Below, piece by piece: positions 15,362-26,649 of a DNA stretch of 55,434 bases. The stretch is taken from positions 1 to 55,434 of the forward strand of contig CAKRON010000006.1 of assembly GCA_934373455.1 (NCBI GenBank), given 5' to 3'. Both the position numbers and the translations under genes were made by a program. The notes under the pieces were generated by a model. The model did not search any database, was not told the DNA's origin, and was given only the letters and a program-made list of their open reading frames with translations. Source of the DNA: an uncultured Marvinbryantia sp. GTDB lineage: Bacteria; Bacillota; Clostridia; Lachnospirales; Lachnospiraceae. The stretch's first letter is position 1; every line of letters begins with the position of its first letter.

Positions 15362-16315
15362 ATGAAAGAGACAATATGGAAATGGATAAAGCAATATAGA
15401 GTGGCGGCTGGAATTTTCAGTATTGGAATGCTGACTCTTATCGTATCTGGGAGTTTTGCGGCATATACCAGTTTTAATAGTGTAAAACGAGTGGTATCCA
15501 CAGAGCGGCGAAGTGATACGATGTTTGGATCAAATTATCTGACATTGTTAAATTTAACAGACAATAACTATTCCATTAGACGTATAACTCTTTCAGAAGA
15601 AGCTGACAAGAATACATTCACGGTTAAAGTGTGTAACTATGCCTGGGGAGATGAATCTCTTTATAATACTAAGGATATCATGTATACAGTACAGGCAAAT
15701 CTGATTGCCATGGATGGGGGAAAGCTTCCGGAAAGTATCACCAAGATCAAGATAAATGATACTACATTTAATGCCAATGGTGAGTGTACGTTGACTTCGC
15801 AGGATTTAAAGGCGGGAAAAGCCAGAGAAAATACATATAGATTTGAATTACCTGCTGAATTGAAAAATAAAATAGAAATCCAGATTGTTGCGGAACCAAC
15901 GAGTGAGTCCGTAGAGGCAGTAAATTCACAGAAGCTGGCAGCTGTGATTTCTTTTGCAGATTATGAATCTGTAAAAAGCTGGACTGGACATTTTCTTGAT
16001 TCTCAGGCAAATGGACGTACACCAGCTGATTATGATGCATTTAATTATGAGATCTCAGGAAATGGAGCCGGAACAGTGACGATGACCTGGCCAGCAAGTC
16101 TACAGCTTAGCAAATGGTCGACGGATGGTAAGCAGGTGACAGGCTCTTATAGCTCTTATAGTTTTGAAGTTGACGGTGCAACTACAGCAGTTCAGGTTCA
16201 GTTTTACAGAAACCCAGAGAAAGAGATAAATGCAAAAACCTGGGCAGAGTTGGAAAAATTGGTGACAGTTACTTTTAAAGAAAAGGTTGAAGAAAATGGC
16301 ATTAAGAAAAAATAG
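15362..16315 (+). CDS. SipW-type signal-peptide protein, first gene of the surface-fibre locus
   Basis: A 317-residue exported protein. Residues 1-37 form a positively charged start plus the hydrophobic segment VAAGIFSIGMLTLIVSGSFA ending in AAYTS (33-37), close to the SipW-processed signal peptides of TasA/CalY-like proteins. The mature part is rich in Ser, Thr, Asn and beta-branched residues, has two Cys, and looks like extracellular beta-structure; no known domain is recognised. AGGAAAGG precedes the ATG by 7 nt. Its 3' end overlaps the giant adhesin gene by 20 nt, so the two are translationally linked. I infer a fibre subunit or an accessory that travels with the giant protein. Confidence 0.65.
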   Translation: MKETIWKWIKQYRVAAGIFSIGMLTLIVSGSFAAYTSFNSVKRVVSTERRSDTMFGSNYLTLLNLTDNNYSIRRITLSEEADKNTFTVKVCNYAWGDESLYNTKDIMYTVQANLIAMDGGKLPESITKIKINDTTFNANGECTLTSQDLKAGKARENTYRFELPAELKNKIEIQIVAEPTSESVEAVNSQKLAAVISFADYESVKSWTGHFLDSQANGRTPADYDAFNYEISGNGAGTVTMTWPASLQLSKWSTDGKQVTGSYSSYSFEVDGATTAVQVQFYRNPEKEINAKTWAELEKLVTVTFKEKVEENGIKKK

Positions 16316-19300
16316 ATGGGTAAAACGTATCATAGCAGCAGGAATGACGATTAGTATGGTGTTGACATCGACAGTTCCGGTCTTAGCCGAAAGTATGACG
16401 GAAAATAATCAGGAAATGACGGAGGAAAGCATCACAAGCGATGAGATTGTATCGGAACCGGCAGAAGAAGAACAGACGGAAAGCACGATAGAAGAAGAAC
16501 AGGAAGTTCAGTTATCATTGGAGTTGATTGCAGAGGAAGAAGCAGCAGACAGCCAGAAACCGAGTTTAACTCTTAATGGGGCAGCGGAGTTGTCGGAAAA
16601 ATTAAAGGTTAAAGACAAGATAATTGAGGTAACAGATGGAGATGGTCTGATTCTGTTATCGAATGTGAAACCTGAATACTATTATACCGGTTATACGATT
16701 CAATTAATTACAACATCTGGTTGGGATCTGACTCAGCAGCTGCCATTATCAGGCAGTACGTATAGTTTCCTGGGACTGGGGGATGAGACATATCCTTATG
16801 AAGGTGGATTTAAGTTAGATGCGAGTACGTCTGCAAAACAGTACTCTATAGTGACATCAAAGGCAGTGTTTAACGCACTTTCTACAAAAGCAGAATTAGC
16901 GGAGACAATTCCATTTAGCATTTCTGAAAGCACATCAGCTATGACGAACCCGCTTTTGGCTGAAAAACTGAAATTAAATAAAGATAAGAATATTTTAACG
17001 ACCACCATAGTACTTAGAGATTTGAATTCTGATAAGATATCAGAGGCTGTCATTGGTGGATTGATTGGTACAATGGAAGCAGACACTCATGCTGATCTGA
17101 CCTTTGAAAATCAATTGACAAAAGATCTAACAATCCGTACAACGAGTCATACCGGGCTTTTTTGCAATACAATGGATACGAAAGCTTCACTGACAGCAGA
17201 ATTTAAGAAAGCTTCTGGCGCAGGCAATGTCAAGGTCAAGGTCGAAGCAACCGGTGCAGATATGGATGCAGGTGGTTTTGTCGGTCATATGGAGACGGAT
17301 GCAGAATTGACAATCGCAGGAAGCTCCGTAGATCAAGTCACTTCCAATTCCGGAAATGCAGGAGGTCTGGTTGGCAGTGTAACAGATGGAAACATTCAGC
17401 TAAAAGAACAGGGGACAAACTTTAGTTTTGCAGATACACTTACAGTAAAGGCCGGAAGTAACAAGGCGGCCGGCGGACTGATCGGTTGCTGGCTTGTTAC
17501 GAAAGGGGACACAGTTGGTTGTGATATTTCTAATTATCAATTTAAGAAGTTTGTGATTTCCGGTGGGCAGGATGTCGGAGGTCTGTTCGGTCTGCTGAAA
17601 AATACCAGCACAGCGAAGACTGCGATTTCTATTTTTGCAAGTACAGCAAATACCATGCCATCAGAAGTATCAGGTACGGTGACGAACTTTGGCGGAATAA
17701 TCGGAACGTATCAGTCCAGTCAAATGGATAATACGCTGACGATCAAAGGTGAGTCTGATAAAGCAATCGATGCAAGTACTTCAGGTGGTGCGAATGTAAA
17801 TACCTCTTATGGTGGAATCATTGGTGTCATATCCGAAAACAGTTATGTTGAGATAGAAAACGTATCAGCAACTACAGCTGATATGAAGAAGGATAAGAAT
17901 GCCAGCTTTGGCGGTCTGGTCGGAAAAATGAATGATGGGCTGCTCAATGTGGGTAATGTAACATTGAAAAGCAATAATGATTTAGCATCCGATGCCGATA
18001 ATGTGGATGGCCGGGGCGGCCTGGTGGGGCATCTGGTAAAGGGTGTACTGCGTCTACACGGATCTACAAATCTGAGTGGTCAGAAGATTACAACAGCATA
18101 CCATCACGTGGGGCAGATTGTGGGAAACAATGATGATGGGCTGGTGTACGCACTTGGTGATGGCAACGGTCTGAATGCAGACGGAAGCGGATGGAGTCTT
18201 ACCCGCTATTCCGGTACGGATAGAGGCGGTTCCGATATCGGAAACTGGGGGACAGTAGTGCATCTTGGCGGTAAACTGTCTGAAGGAAACGATGGTGTAG
18301 TTACATTTGATAAAGGTGCACACACGGTTCAGGTACAGAATGGAATCGGATCAGGAATTGGCAGTGCCAATGCATTTGCGGCATATGCACTGGCATTTGA
18401 TCTCTCGAAGGCATACACAGGAAGTGGAAGCTCTGCGGCTCTGAGTTTTGCTAACCTAGTAGATGCGACAGGATCGCAGACAGTGACACTTACCGGAGAT
18501 ATCGATCTTACCGGCACCGGTATTCTGGGTATTGGTAAAGATAACGGTGTATTTGGTCAGAAATTTCAAGGAACGCTTGATGGTACTGGTCATACGATTA
18601 CCTTGGATATCGGGGCGACGTATGGTGTAGGACTTTCTGCTGCAGATAAGGCAGCCGGTCAGTTCTATACAAAGAGCTACGACGCAAGAGATGCACATTG
18701 TAGTCTGGCTTTACTTCCGTTTGCCGGAGATGTGACAATTCAGAATCTCACAATTGCAGGAAATGTTAGTAGTGTAGTGCCAAAAGGAGTAAAGCAGGAA
18801 GATAGTTCAAGTGATCTTCGATATCCGGCATTTCTTTCTGCAGCAGTGGGACTTGCAAGTGGAAAGACAAGATTTGAAAAGGTAGATGTGGAGACAAAGA
18901 TATCCGTAACAGCGGAAGTGGATGCCAACAAGCTTCACGTTTGGCAGGGCGGATTTGTAGGGCGATGTAAAGGAAATACGCTGACTTTTGCAAATTGTAC
19001 ATGGGGAAGTAAGTCCACGCTTACAGATGAACGAACTACTGAAAACCAGAGGATCGGTGGTTTTGCAGCGGAAGTGATGGGAGGCTGTGAAGTGACGGTT
19101 GATGCTTGTTCATTAAGCGGTGCCATCATAACAAAATCTGCTTCCAATGCTAAGGTTGGCGGTCTGATCGCAGTCAGCCGGGGAGAAGTGCAGAATGATA
19201 CCAAGAATTCTTATACATCAGCAGACACAACGATTAAGATATCAAATCTTCAGGTGAAGGAAGAGAAGATTGATACAGGGAGTGCAAATAAGACCAGTGG

Positions 19301-22300
19301 AGGCTTGTTAGGCTATCAATGGAAGAATACGAATGTAGTTTTTGCTGCATCTACGGACAATACAGCCAGCGCGAGCGGAGTCATGATTTCCGGAGCCACA
19401 TTGACTGCTAATGCTCAGTTTGGTGGTCTGGTATATCAGGCAACCGGATACTGGAATGCAACCGCTACGAACAGTATTGTATTTAAAACAGAGAATGGAG
19501 CAACAACCTTTACCGGAAAATCAACGAAGAATACGCCGAGCGGTCTGCTGGTAGGAACCGGTCTGATCAAAGTGACACAAAGTGGAAACGAAGTGGTAGA
19601 ATCTGCCCTGTATCTTGAAGCAGGTACATGGGGAAATGTTTCCGATGCCGCTTATCAGATCGGCAGTGGTGCGGTAACGCTTAATATCGGAAATTCAGCA
19701 TATTTTGATGAGCTGGTCGGTACGACAAAGAAGGATGATGCGGGAAATAGCAATGCAGTAGTTTCACTGGCAGTACGTGATGGGAATGGAACAGCAGAGC
19801 GTATTGATACAGAAGGTACAGGAAATACCTATACCGGTCAGTTAAGTAATTATAAAAATGGAAATACAAGATACTACTATAATCTGGATAGCTACAGAAA
19901 GAATAATCCGACTTTGAATGTGGACAGTGTCACATCGCCGGAAAATATGGTGCTCTGGAGTGTCGCCCAGTATGCAGCAGTAAATATCAGAGGCTATTTC
20001 CGTCAGGGAGAGCGGACGGATGTCATAATCACCGGCTCAATTGACCTGAAGGGATATTCCTACTATCCGGTGACACCGCTGGGAGCAGTGAATCTTGAAA
20101 GTAATCAGGCGGAGATGACCAGTGTGACCTTTGATTATGATGGGATGAATGCAAAAGAGACAAATAACAAACCACTGTCAGATTCTGACCACCAGCATTA
20201 TTTGATGCAGCACGGATTATTTTATCATACCACTCACAATATAGCCGTAAAAAATACCTCTTTTTCGGGAACGGTAGGAAAGGAAAGTACAGCAGATGAT
20301 GGTACATACAGTTCCGGTGCATTGATTTATGGAAGCGCAACCGGTGATCCGGTCAACAACAATATCGTTGAAATCATCCTGAATAATGTAACACTGGATG
20401 GAATTCGTGTGACAGAGATCGCAAAAGATGGTGCAGCTTATGCACCGCTACTGATTAATCAGATGAATCAGGCAGTCAAATTAACAGTCAATGCGCTTTC
20501 TACAGGAGATGGGTATACGACAGGAGACGGATCAGGTAAGACAACTGCTTACGCAGCAAGCAGTCTGATTGGAAAAGTCGGCAATGCGACGGCAACGAAG
20601 CTGACTCTGTCATTTTCCAACATTGCACTGGATGGACGTCTGGCAGAAGATACAGCGAAGACCACAGCTGTACAGAACAATGGAAAAGTTCCGGTGGAAT
20701 ATCATACAACCCATACAATATTTACCAGGGCTACTCTTTTAGAATCTTTTATGTATTCTTCAGAAGGTTCTGGTACGTATAATTTCAACAGTACGGATAA
20801 TAAGGTTACTTACGGTGTAGAATTGACGAATACAGGAACAACCGGGCGCAATCCGGATAAGCAGTATCAGTATTATGATGGTGACAGCTATATCACAGAT
20901 GAACAGGGAAAAACTGCCGATGAAGCGTATGTAAAATCCAGATATAGCAGCTCGAATTTTATCCGTTACGTCTATACGCAGCAGAATATCAATGAAAGTA
21001 AGTATGAGTTAGATATCAACCAGAAGACAACCGGTCTCCTGAAAGGATGTGGAACGTATGGTGATCCGTATATTATTGAAAATGCGCATCAGCTGAGTTC
21101 CCTGGCAGCCTATATTCAGAATCCTGGCAGTGTTTCAAAATTCCAGGCAATTTTCAATTCAAAAGTATTGGAAAATCAGACACAGACTGCAGAAGGGTAT
21201 CATCTTTCAAATGGAGCAACAAGTGATGTAACAGGAACAGATATTATTTACACATGGGAGAATGGAGCCTGGAAAAACGAGGCACAGAGCACAGCTGATA
21301 AGGAAAAAGCAACGAATTATCTGCTGAATGCATATTATAAGATTGATAACGATATTACTCTTTCAGCAGAAAACTTTGGCGGACTTGGTACGAGAGAGAA
21401 TCCATTCAGCGGAGTCATTGTAGGTGCCTCTGAGAATACTACGGTTGCCTTAACAGGAACGAATGAGAATAAAGACAGCTTTGGCGGTCTGATTGCTTAT
21501 AGCCGGGGAAGTGTTATAAAAGATCTGATCGTGAATTACTCACAGGCAACGATTACCATGCAGGCAGGCGATCTTCCGGGAATCAGCAGAAATCCGTTTT
21601 TTGGCGGCGTGGTTGGTTACTGCATGGGTGGGGATACAATCATTGATCATGTGTCAGTAAAGTATGATATGACTTCCGTGACTTTCAGTGGAACGTATTC
21701 ATATATGATTGCAGCAGGCGGTTATGTAGGTCTGATCGGCGGTGCAACCCATGTCACAGAAAATAATGACTACGAAAAGACCGGTGGCGGTGTGGTGTTC
21801 CGAAATATGGAAGGAACATCCAATACCTTTACAACAGCGTGCGCAGATGCGGCAGCAGCCAATAAAACAGTGAATATGGTAACTGATTCTGGCACAGTTG
21901 ATGGAAAAACAGCATCAGATGGTGGCAAGTATTTTTACCGTAATCCTTATGTAGGACGTGTACTGGATGGCTATGCTTGTGCGGAAGGATGCACTGTAAA
22001 TAATACGGATAAAAATTATACGATTCCGACTTTGACAGCAGGAACAAGTGATCTTCAGGTAACAGATGCAAGTGGAAGCCTGAATGTTACCGTAACATCT
22101 GCCCAGGGATTGTGGCTGCTTTCCGCAATTGTAAACAGTGGTGCTGGGGCGATGGACGCCAGTGGCAGTTACACTGATGTAGACAATAAGGTCGTGAATG
22201 CTTATCAATATGGCAAACCACGTACTGCGTCCTACGAAGGAATCGGAACCGCGACAGCTGATGCTGCGAATCTTGCGGATGAAGCGTACTGGGGCGGAGA

Positions 22301-25300
22301 GGTAAGTACTGCAGGCAAAAATCGCGTGTCTTATCTGGTGAAGAATTATACCACAGGAAATGCGGCTGCCCGTCTTGCCGGGAAAAGCAGTACAGATGTC
22401 AATAATCCAGTTAGTCTTGCATTTACGGCAAACAGCATAGATATGAGCAGCTACGGAAATGGTTTCCGGGGAATCGGTTCCAGCTATGGGGAGAATAAGG
22501 CGGTTGGGAATGGAGATTGCAGTATTCCGAAGGTATATCGCCGCAATTTATTGATTAAGAGCATCAACACCGACAGGACAGAAGATACGGTGATTACATT
22601 AAACATGAATCAGAATGATTATCACACAGAGTACAGTAACGGTTCCTGGCTTAATCAGGGAGCCGGACTGTTTGTGGATTTTCACTTTACAGATGGGTGT
22701 GAGGTGAAGCATCTTAAGATATCAGGAAACGTTAAGCTTGGATTATTTGATGCAGATAGTAAGTTAACGTATGTGACAAAAAGAACGAGTCCGGATGTGC
22801 ATATAGGGGTAGGCGGTTTTGCTGCAAGAACTGCCAATTCCAGTGGTACGGTAACCTTTAATCACTTTAACTTGAAAGATATCAACGTATATGGTGGCAC
22901 CATGACGGGTGGAGCCATTGGTTATATCGATGGATATAGTAAAGCAAGAAGGAATGTATCTTTTACCAACTGGACGCTCCAGAACGAAAAGGTAACAAAA
23001 TGGATTTATGAAGAGGGAAGTACAGGTGGATTAGTTGGATGGAATATTAGTTATGGTACTTTGTCAATTACCGGAAATGAAGATAGTTCAGTAAGAGATG
23101 TAGATCAATTATTTGTTACTACACATGCAGAGAACTTTAAGACAGCTGCCGCCGGTGGTCTTGTGGGCGCAAATGATTACAGTTCTGTAAAAGTAGAGAA
23201 TGTAAACGCACAGAATTTGAGTGTTTCAGGCAAGAATCTGCGAGATCTTGGAGGTTTGCTGGCAGCAGTCAGAGGCAGCACCAATTTTGAGGTAAACAAC
23301 TGTAACCTAAAGTCTACTCAAATCACTTTAAGCGGGGCTAAAAATAAAGAAGCTTATACAGGAGGAATTATTGGATACCATAATAATAAGCTGAATATTT
23401 CAAATGTAACGTTAGAAGAGCAATCTGCTATTAATGGACAGCAGTATACCGGTGGTTTTATAGGAAAATCGGAAGGCAACATTGAAATTAGTTATTGCAG
23501 AGAAGATAAAGTAAATATTAAGACTGATTTGAACTGGATTGGCGGGTTTATTGGCCATCTTAAATCAGGCGTGAAGGCAGTTATTAAAAACTGCCAGGAA
23601 AATGATGTCAATATTTTTGGCAGATATGTGGGAGGTCTGGTTGGTGCTACTGATGGAAACATACAGGCATCAAATGTGGAATTTAATCGTGTAATGGCTG
23701 TTATTAATAAAAAAGACTCGCCATATTGTGCTGGTTTGATTACTGGTAATGCAAATAATACTGGAAATGCGAATAATACAGTTTCTGGCTATAATATTCT
23801 GGCAAATTCCTGCAAAACTGGTTATAATTTCAAGACAATCGTGGAAAACTTACCTACCGCAGACCTTACAGAAGTAAGTACATCAGGCTTTTGGATTGGA
23901 AAAAGTGTTAGAACCACTACCATCAACCTTACCGCAGTTGCGGCAAAAGGTCAGGTCTTCCCGAAAAAGGATATCGGCACCAATAATGGCTCTGCCACCA
24001 TCATTTATGCAGATGCATTTGTGGATCAGACTTATCAGCCGATTAATTCTACAGACAAACCATATTCATCTGCCAGCCCATGGCTGGATGTCAATCCGAA
24101 GAGCGATGTACCTCTTGCGGACGGCACAATTATGACCGGTAATGGTGTCGGAATGCAAGAAGGCAGTACAACAGCCAGTGCAATTTTAAACGGCTTGCAG
24201 GCAGAGACACCTGCTTCTGATGTTTATTGGAATTTACTGGATAACAAAACAGAATTTGTGAAATTCTTAGATACGACCAATGATGCCTATGTGACGACGT
24301 ACAGGAAAGAAGAAAGTTCCACTACCAATGTAAATGAGAACGTTGATTTTCCGGTACTCGTAGTAAATAACACCGCAGATGTGGATACGATGATCTGGAA
24401 TTACATAGCTGCTATGACGAATGTCAATAGCGGAACAGATGCGAAACAACAGATCAATAGCATTACCGCAACAACTTATCAGTGGGATGCTACAAATAAT
24501 TCTTTTGCGGCTAAGAGCAAAGAAGACGCAAGCCTAAGTATCAGCAATGCGAAGAAAATCAGCATCGTTCCGAATGCATATGACAATCAGAACAGCCAGT
24601 TTACGTTGCTGGATGTCACCTATGCGAATCCGACCAACGATAAAGCAGAGCCGTTTCATGTGTACATACCGGTATTAGTGAAAAAGGTGCTCTATATCAG
24701 TTTTAAGACCAGATTCCTTGCGGGAACGGATTACTGTGTAGCGGATTATCCAATGAATGATAAAGCAACCAATCATTATGCAACGGCTGGTTTCGATGAA
24801 CCACTGACTGCTTACATAGAATACAGCTATGAGAAAGATACAGACTGGCAGTCGATGTTGGATAATGGGGAGAATTTGCTGTGGTATTACGACAAAATCA
24901 TGGATATGGCATCGGGCAGTACGGCGGAAGCCGGGAAGACTTTGCTGCCATCAGGGACACGTCTGACACTGGTAGACAGGCAGACGAAGCAGTATTATAC
25001 CTATACGATAACTGGTACAGAAGATCTGCATACATTTAATTTTGCAAATATGACGACATCAGATGATAATACTCCATTTTGCCCGGTCTATATCTGTGAT
25101 TTACTGGATATGAAAGTTTCAGATCCGATCGAGGAGGAAACAGAAGGAACAACGTATTACGTAGTAGAAAAAGATCCTGATAAAGCAACAGTCAGAGTGG
25201 GAACGACCTATTACCGTAAGGCAGAAGAGAATGATAAGAATGATGAAAAATACTGTATAACTATTGATGAAGCTTCAAAATCAGAAGCTCGAAGCGAGGG

Positions 25301-26591
25301 ATATTATCTGACCGTTCAGGTTCCGGAAACAACAGGGTACTCCATTATTAACAATCGATTAAATTATGGAGCGTTTTCCCGCAATGAGGGAACACTTCCG
25401 GCCAAGATTACGTCGGATGCAGCGCAGTCCGGATCCAGTTACGTGATTTATAAAGGAGTTGAACAGACATTTAAGATTTCTACCAGCCGTGTGCATAATG
25501 GAAGCAGTATGGACGATACCATTATGGAAAATAGAGACAGTGTAAAAATCAAGATAGAAAGTACACTGAAGCTTACAGAAGCTGGCAGGGAACAGTTTGG
25601 CAAATTAGGACCGGCTCAGATATATCATCAGTTTGACGTCAGTCTGAAAAAATATCTGCAAGAGATACGTGGAGGCGAGTATGATGTAATCGGTACGGAA
25701 GATGCATCGTATACATATACGCTGACAGGCAAAGATTTGAATGTTACGAAAGAAGAAAAGTTCCAGAATGTGGCGGGACTTGATACGTTAACAATTCAGT
25801 ACGGAGGATCTGACCTGAAAAAAGCCCTGGAAAAAGCAGTGGATGATAAGACGGCAGTAACGGTTGCAGCAGAAATCACACTTACCTATACATCATCCGA
25901 TCATTTTCCAGAGCGGGATACATCAAATAACAGTGACGATAGTGGTATTTCAGTTATTGCCGTTTCACGTATTGCAAATACGGACAACCAGCTGCCGATT
26001 ACCACGAATAAACTCACACAAGAGGATAAAAGTCGTTATTATACGGCGAATCCATCAAAAGCCAGTCTGACGTATTCATCTATAGACAGAACCGGAATAG
26101 GTGATACGACGCAGCAGCTGGGAATTAATCCAAGTGATACGGTAAATAACCGCTCAAATATGATATATACAAGGGCAGATTACGATTATTCAAATGTGGC
26201 TTCCTCAGTCCTTGCCGGAGCGAAATATATTCGTTATTCACTGGAACTGTTTCAGAAAGGAGCAGACGGCACTTATAATGAAGCAACTCCGTTGCCAATA
26301 GGAAACTATCTTCAGAATCTGACAATAGCGGAATCTACCAAAGCATCTTCCTATGAGTGGGAAGAGGAATTTAAAGTAGATGATGCCCGGCATCAGTTTA
26401 CGCATATTAGCTTTGAGCCATTGACAGATACAGCCTTTGAACAAAGCGGATATACCTATGCCAATTATAAGGTACGGTTAAATGTAGTGTTACTTGATGA
26501 GGATAGAAAAGAAATCAGTGGTACAAAGGCATCGGATTATGTTATCTATACGAATGCACGTATATATCAGCAAATAATCCAAACTAATTAA
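16296..26591 (+). CDS. Giant secreted GGLxG (GLUG-like) repeat adhesin
   Basis: The product has 3,431 residues from ATG 16296 (AAAAGG 9 nt upstream); TTG 16287 is an alternative. The signal peptide covers about residues 1-33 (VLTSTVPVLAES), followed by a Glu-rich spacer. At least two dozen GGLVG/GGFIG/GGIIG turns occur, clustered near residues 330-580, 890-1050, 1700-1815 and 2170-2460. This is the pattern of GLUG-type beta-helix adhesins. Block openers such as GTYGDPYIIENAHQLSSLA fit beta-helix starts. The last 600 residues are beta-sandwich-like, without GG turns. There is no LPxTG, SLH or choline-binding anchor, so attachment must be through partners, perhaps the small SipW-type proteins. 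The reading frame is intact over 10.3 kb. Confidence 0.8.
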   Translation: MALRKNRWVKRIIAAGMTISMVLTSTVPVLAESMTENNQEMTEESITSDEIVSEPAEEEQTESTIEEEQEVQLSLELIAEEEAADSQKPSLTLNGAAELSEKLKVKDKIIEVTDGDGLILLSNVKPEYYYTGYTIQLITTSGWDLTQQLPLSGSTYSFLGLGDETYPYEGGFKLDASTSAKQYSIVTSKAVFNALSTKAELAETIPFSISESTSAMTNPLLAEKLKLNKDKNILTTTIVLRDLNSDKISEAVIGGLIGTMEADTHADLTFENQLTKDLTIRTTSHTGLFCNTMDTKASLTAEFKKASGAGNVKVKVEATGADMDAGGFVGHMETDAELTIAGSSVDQVTSNSGNAGGLVGSVTDGNIQLKEQGTNFSFADTLTVKAGSNKAAGGLIGCWLVTKGDTVGCDISNYQFKKFVISGGQDVGGLFGLLKNTSTAKTAISIFASTANTMPSEVSGTVTNFGGIIGTYQSSQMDNTLTIKGESDKAIDASTSGGANVNTSYGGIIGVISENSYVEIENVSATTADMKKDKNASFGGLVGKMNDGLLNVGNVTLKSNNDLASDADNVDGRGGLVGHLVKGVLRLHGSTNLSGQKITTAYHHVGQIVGNNDDGLVYALGDGNGLNADGSGWSLTRYSGTDRGGSDIGNWGTVVHLGGKLSEGNDGVVTFDKGAHTVQVQNGIGSGIGSANAFAAYALAFDLSKAYTGSGSSAALSFANLVDATGSQTVTLTGDIDLTGTGILGIGKDNGVFGQKFQGTLDGTGHTITLDIGATYGVGLSAADKAAGQFYTKSYDARDAHCSLALLPFAGDVTIQNLTIAGNVSSVVPKGVKQEDSSSDLRYPAFLSAAVGLASGKTRFEKVDVETKISVTAEVDANKLHVWQGGFVGRCKGNTLTFANCTWGSKSTLTDERTTENQRIGGFAAEVMGGCEVTVDACSLSGAIITKSASNAKVGGLIAVSRGEVQNDTKNSYTSADTTIKISNLQVKEEKIDTGSANKTSGGLLGYQWKNTNVVFAASTDNTASASGVMISGATLTANAQFGGLVYQATGYWNATATNSIVFKTENGATTFTGKSTKNTPSGLLVGTGLIKVTQSGNEVVESALYLEAGTWGNVSDAAYQIGSGAVTLNIGNSAYFDELVGTTKKDDAGNSNAVVSLAVRDGNGTAERIDTEGTGNTYTGQLSNYKNGNTRYYYNLDSYRKNNPTLNVDSVTSPENMVLWSVAQYAAVNIRGYFRQGERTDVIITGSIDLKGYSYYPVTPLGAVNLESNQAEMTSVTFDYDGMNAKETNNKPLSDSDHQHYLMQHGLFYHTTHNIAVKNTSFSGTVGKESTADDGTYSSGALIYGSATGDPVNNNIVEIILNNVTLDGIRVTEIAKDGAAYAPLLINQMNQAVKLTVNALSTGDGYTTGDGSGKTTAYAASSLIGKVGNATATKLTLSFSNIALDGRLAEDTAKTTAVQNNGKVPVEYHTTHTIFTRATLLESFMYSSEGSGTYNFNSTDNKVTYGVELTNTGTTGRNPDKQYQYYDGDSYITDEQGKTADEAYVKSRYSSSNFIRYVYTQQNINESKYELDINQKTTGLLKGCGTYGDPYIIENAHQLSSLAAYIQNPGSVSKFQAIFNSKVLENQTQTAEGYHLSNGATSDVTGTDIIYTWENGAWKNEAQSTADKEKATNYLLNAYYKIDNDITLSAENFGGLGTRENPFSGVIVGASENTTVALTGTNENKDSFGGLIAYSRGSVIKDLIVNYSQATITMQAGDLPGISRNPFFGGVVGYCMGGDTIIDHVSVKYDMTSVTFSGTYSYMIAAGGYVGLIGGATHVTENNDYEKTGGGVVFRNMEGTSNTFTTACADAAAANKTVNMVTDSGTVDGKTASDGGKYFYRNPYVGRVLDGYACAEGCTVNNTDKNYTIPTLTAGTSDLQVTDASGSLNVTVTSAQGLWLLSAIVNSGAGAMDASGSYTDVDNKVVNAYQYGKPRTASYEGIGTATADAANLADEAYWGGEVSTAGKNRVSYLVKNYTTGNAAARLAGKSSTDVNNPVSLAFTANSIDMSSYGNGFRGIGSSYGENKAVGNGDCSIPKVYRRNLLIKSINTDRTEDTVITLNMNQNDYHTEYSNGSWLNQGAGLFVDFHFTDGCEVKHLKISGNVKLGLFDADSKLTYVTKRTSPDVHIGVGGFAARTANSSGTVTFNHFNLKDINVYGGTMTGGAIGYIDGYSKARRNVSFTNWTLQNEKVTKWIYEEGSTGGLVGWNISYGTLSITGNEDSSVRDVDQLFVTTHAENFKTAAAGGLVGANDYSSVKVENVNAQNLSVSGKNLRDLGGLLAAVRGSTNFEVNNCNLKSTQITLSGAKNKEAYTGGIIGYHNNKLNISNVTLEEQSAINGQQYTGGFIGKSEGNIEISYCREDKVNIKTDLNWIGGFIGHLKSGVKAVIKNCQENDVNIFGRYVGGLVGATDGNIQASNVEFNRVMAVINKKDSPYCAGLITGNANNTGNANNTVSGYNILANSCKTGYNFKTIVENLPTADLTEVSTSGFWIGKSVRTTTINLTAVAAKGQVFPKKDIGTNNGSATIIYADAFVDQTYQPINSTDKPYSSASPWLDVNPKSDVPLADGTIMTGNGVGMQEGSTTASAILNGLQAETPASDVYWNLLDNKTEFVKFLDTTNDAYVTTYRKEESSTTNVNENVDFPVLVVNNTADVDTMIWNYIAAMTNVNSGTDAKQQINSITATTYQWDATNNSFAAKSKEDASLSISNAKKISIVPNAYDNQNSQFTLLDVTYANPTNDKAEPFHVYIPVLVKKVLYISFKTRFLAGTDYCVADYPMNDKATNHYATAGFDEPLTAYIEYSYEKDTDWQSMLDNGENLLWYYDKIMDMASGSTAEAGKTLLPSGTRLTLVDRQTKQYYTYTITGTEDLHTFNFANMTTSDDNTPFCPVYICDLLDMKVSDPIEEETEGTTYYVVEKDPDKATVRVGTTYYRKAEENDKNDEKYCITIDEASKSEARSEGYYLTVQVPETTGYSIINNRLNYGAFSRNEGTLPAKITSDAAQSGSSYVIYKGVEQTFKISTSRVHNGSSMDDTIMENRDSVKIKIESTLKLTEAGREQFGKLGPAQIYHQFDVSLKKYLQEIRGGEYDVIGTEDASYTYTLTGKDLNVTKEEKFQNVAGLDTLTIQYGGSDLKKALEKAVDDKTAVTVAAEITLTYTSSDHFPERDTSNNSDDSGISVIAVSRIANTDNQLPITTNKLTQEDKSRYYTANPSKASLTYSSIDRTGIGDTTQQLGINPSDTVNNRSNMIYTRADYDYSNVASSVLAGAKYIRYSLELFQKGADGTYNEATPLPIGNYLQNLTIAESTKASSYEWEEEFKVDDARHQFTHISFEPLTDTAFEQSGYTYANYKVRLNVVLLDEDRKEISGTKASDYVIYTNARIYQQIIQTN

Positions 26592-26649
26592 AATGCAGAA
26601 GGATTCTGACATGTTGACAAAGAAATAAAGGAGAGGTGAGAGACAGGGA

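Noticed and set aside
26613..26649. A promoter from TTGACA at 26613 before the gene at 26650
   Set aside because: No -10 box at workable spacing; the sequence there is the ribosome-site region.
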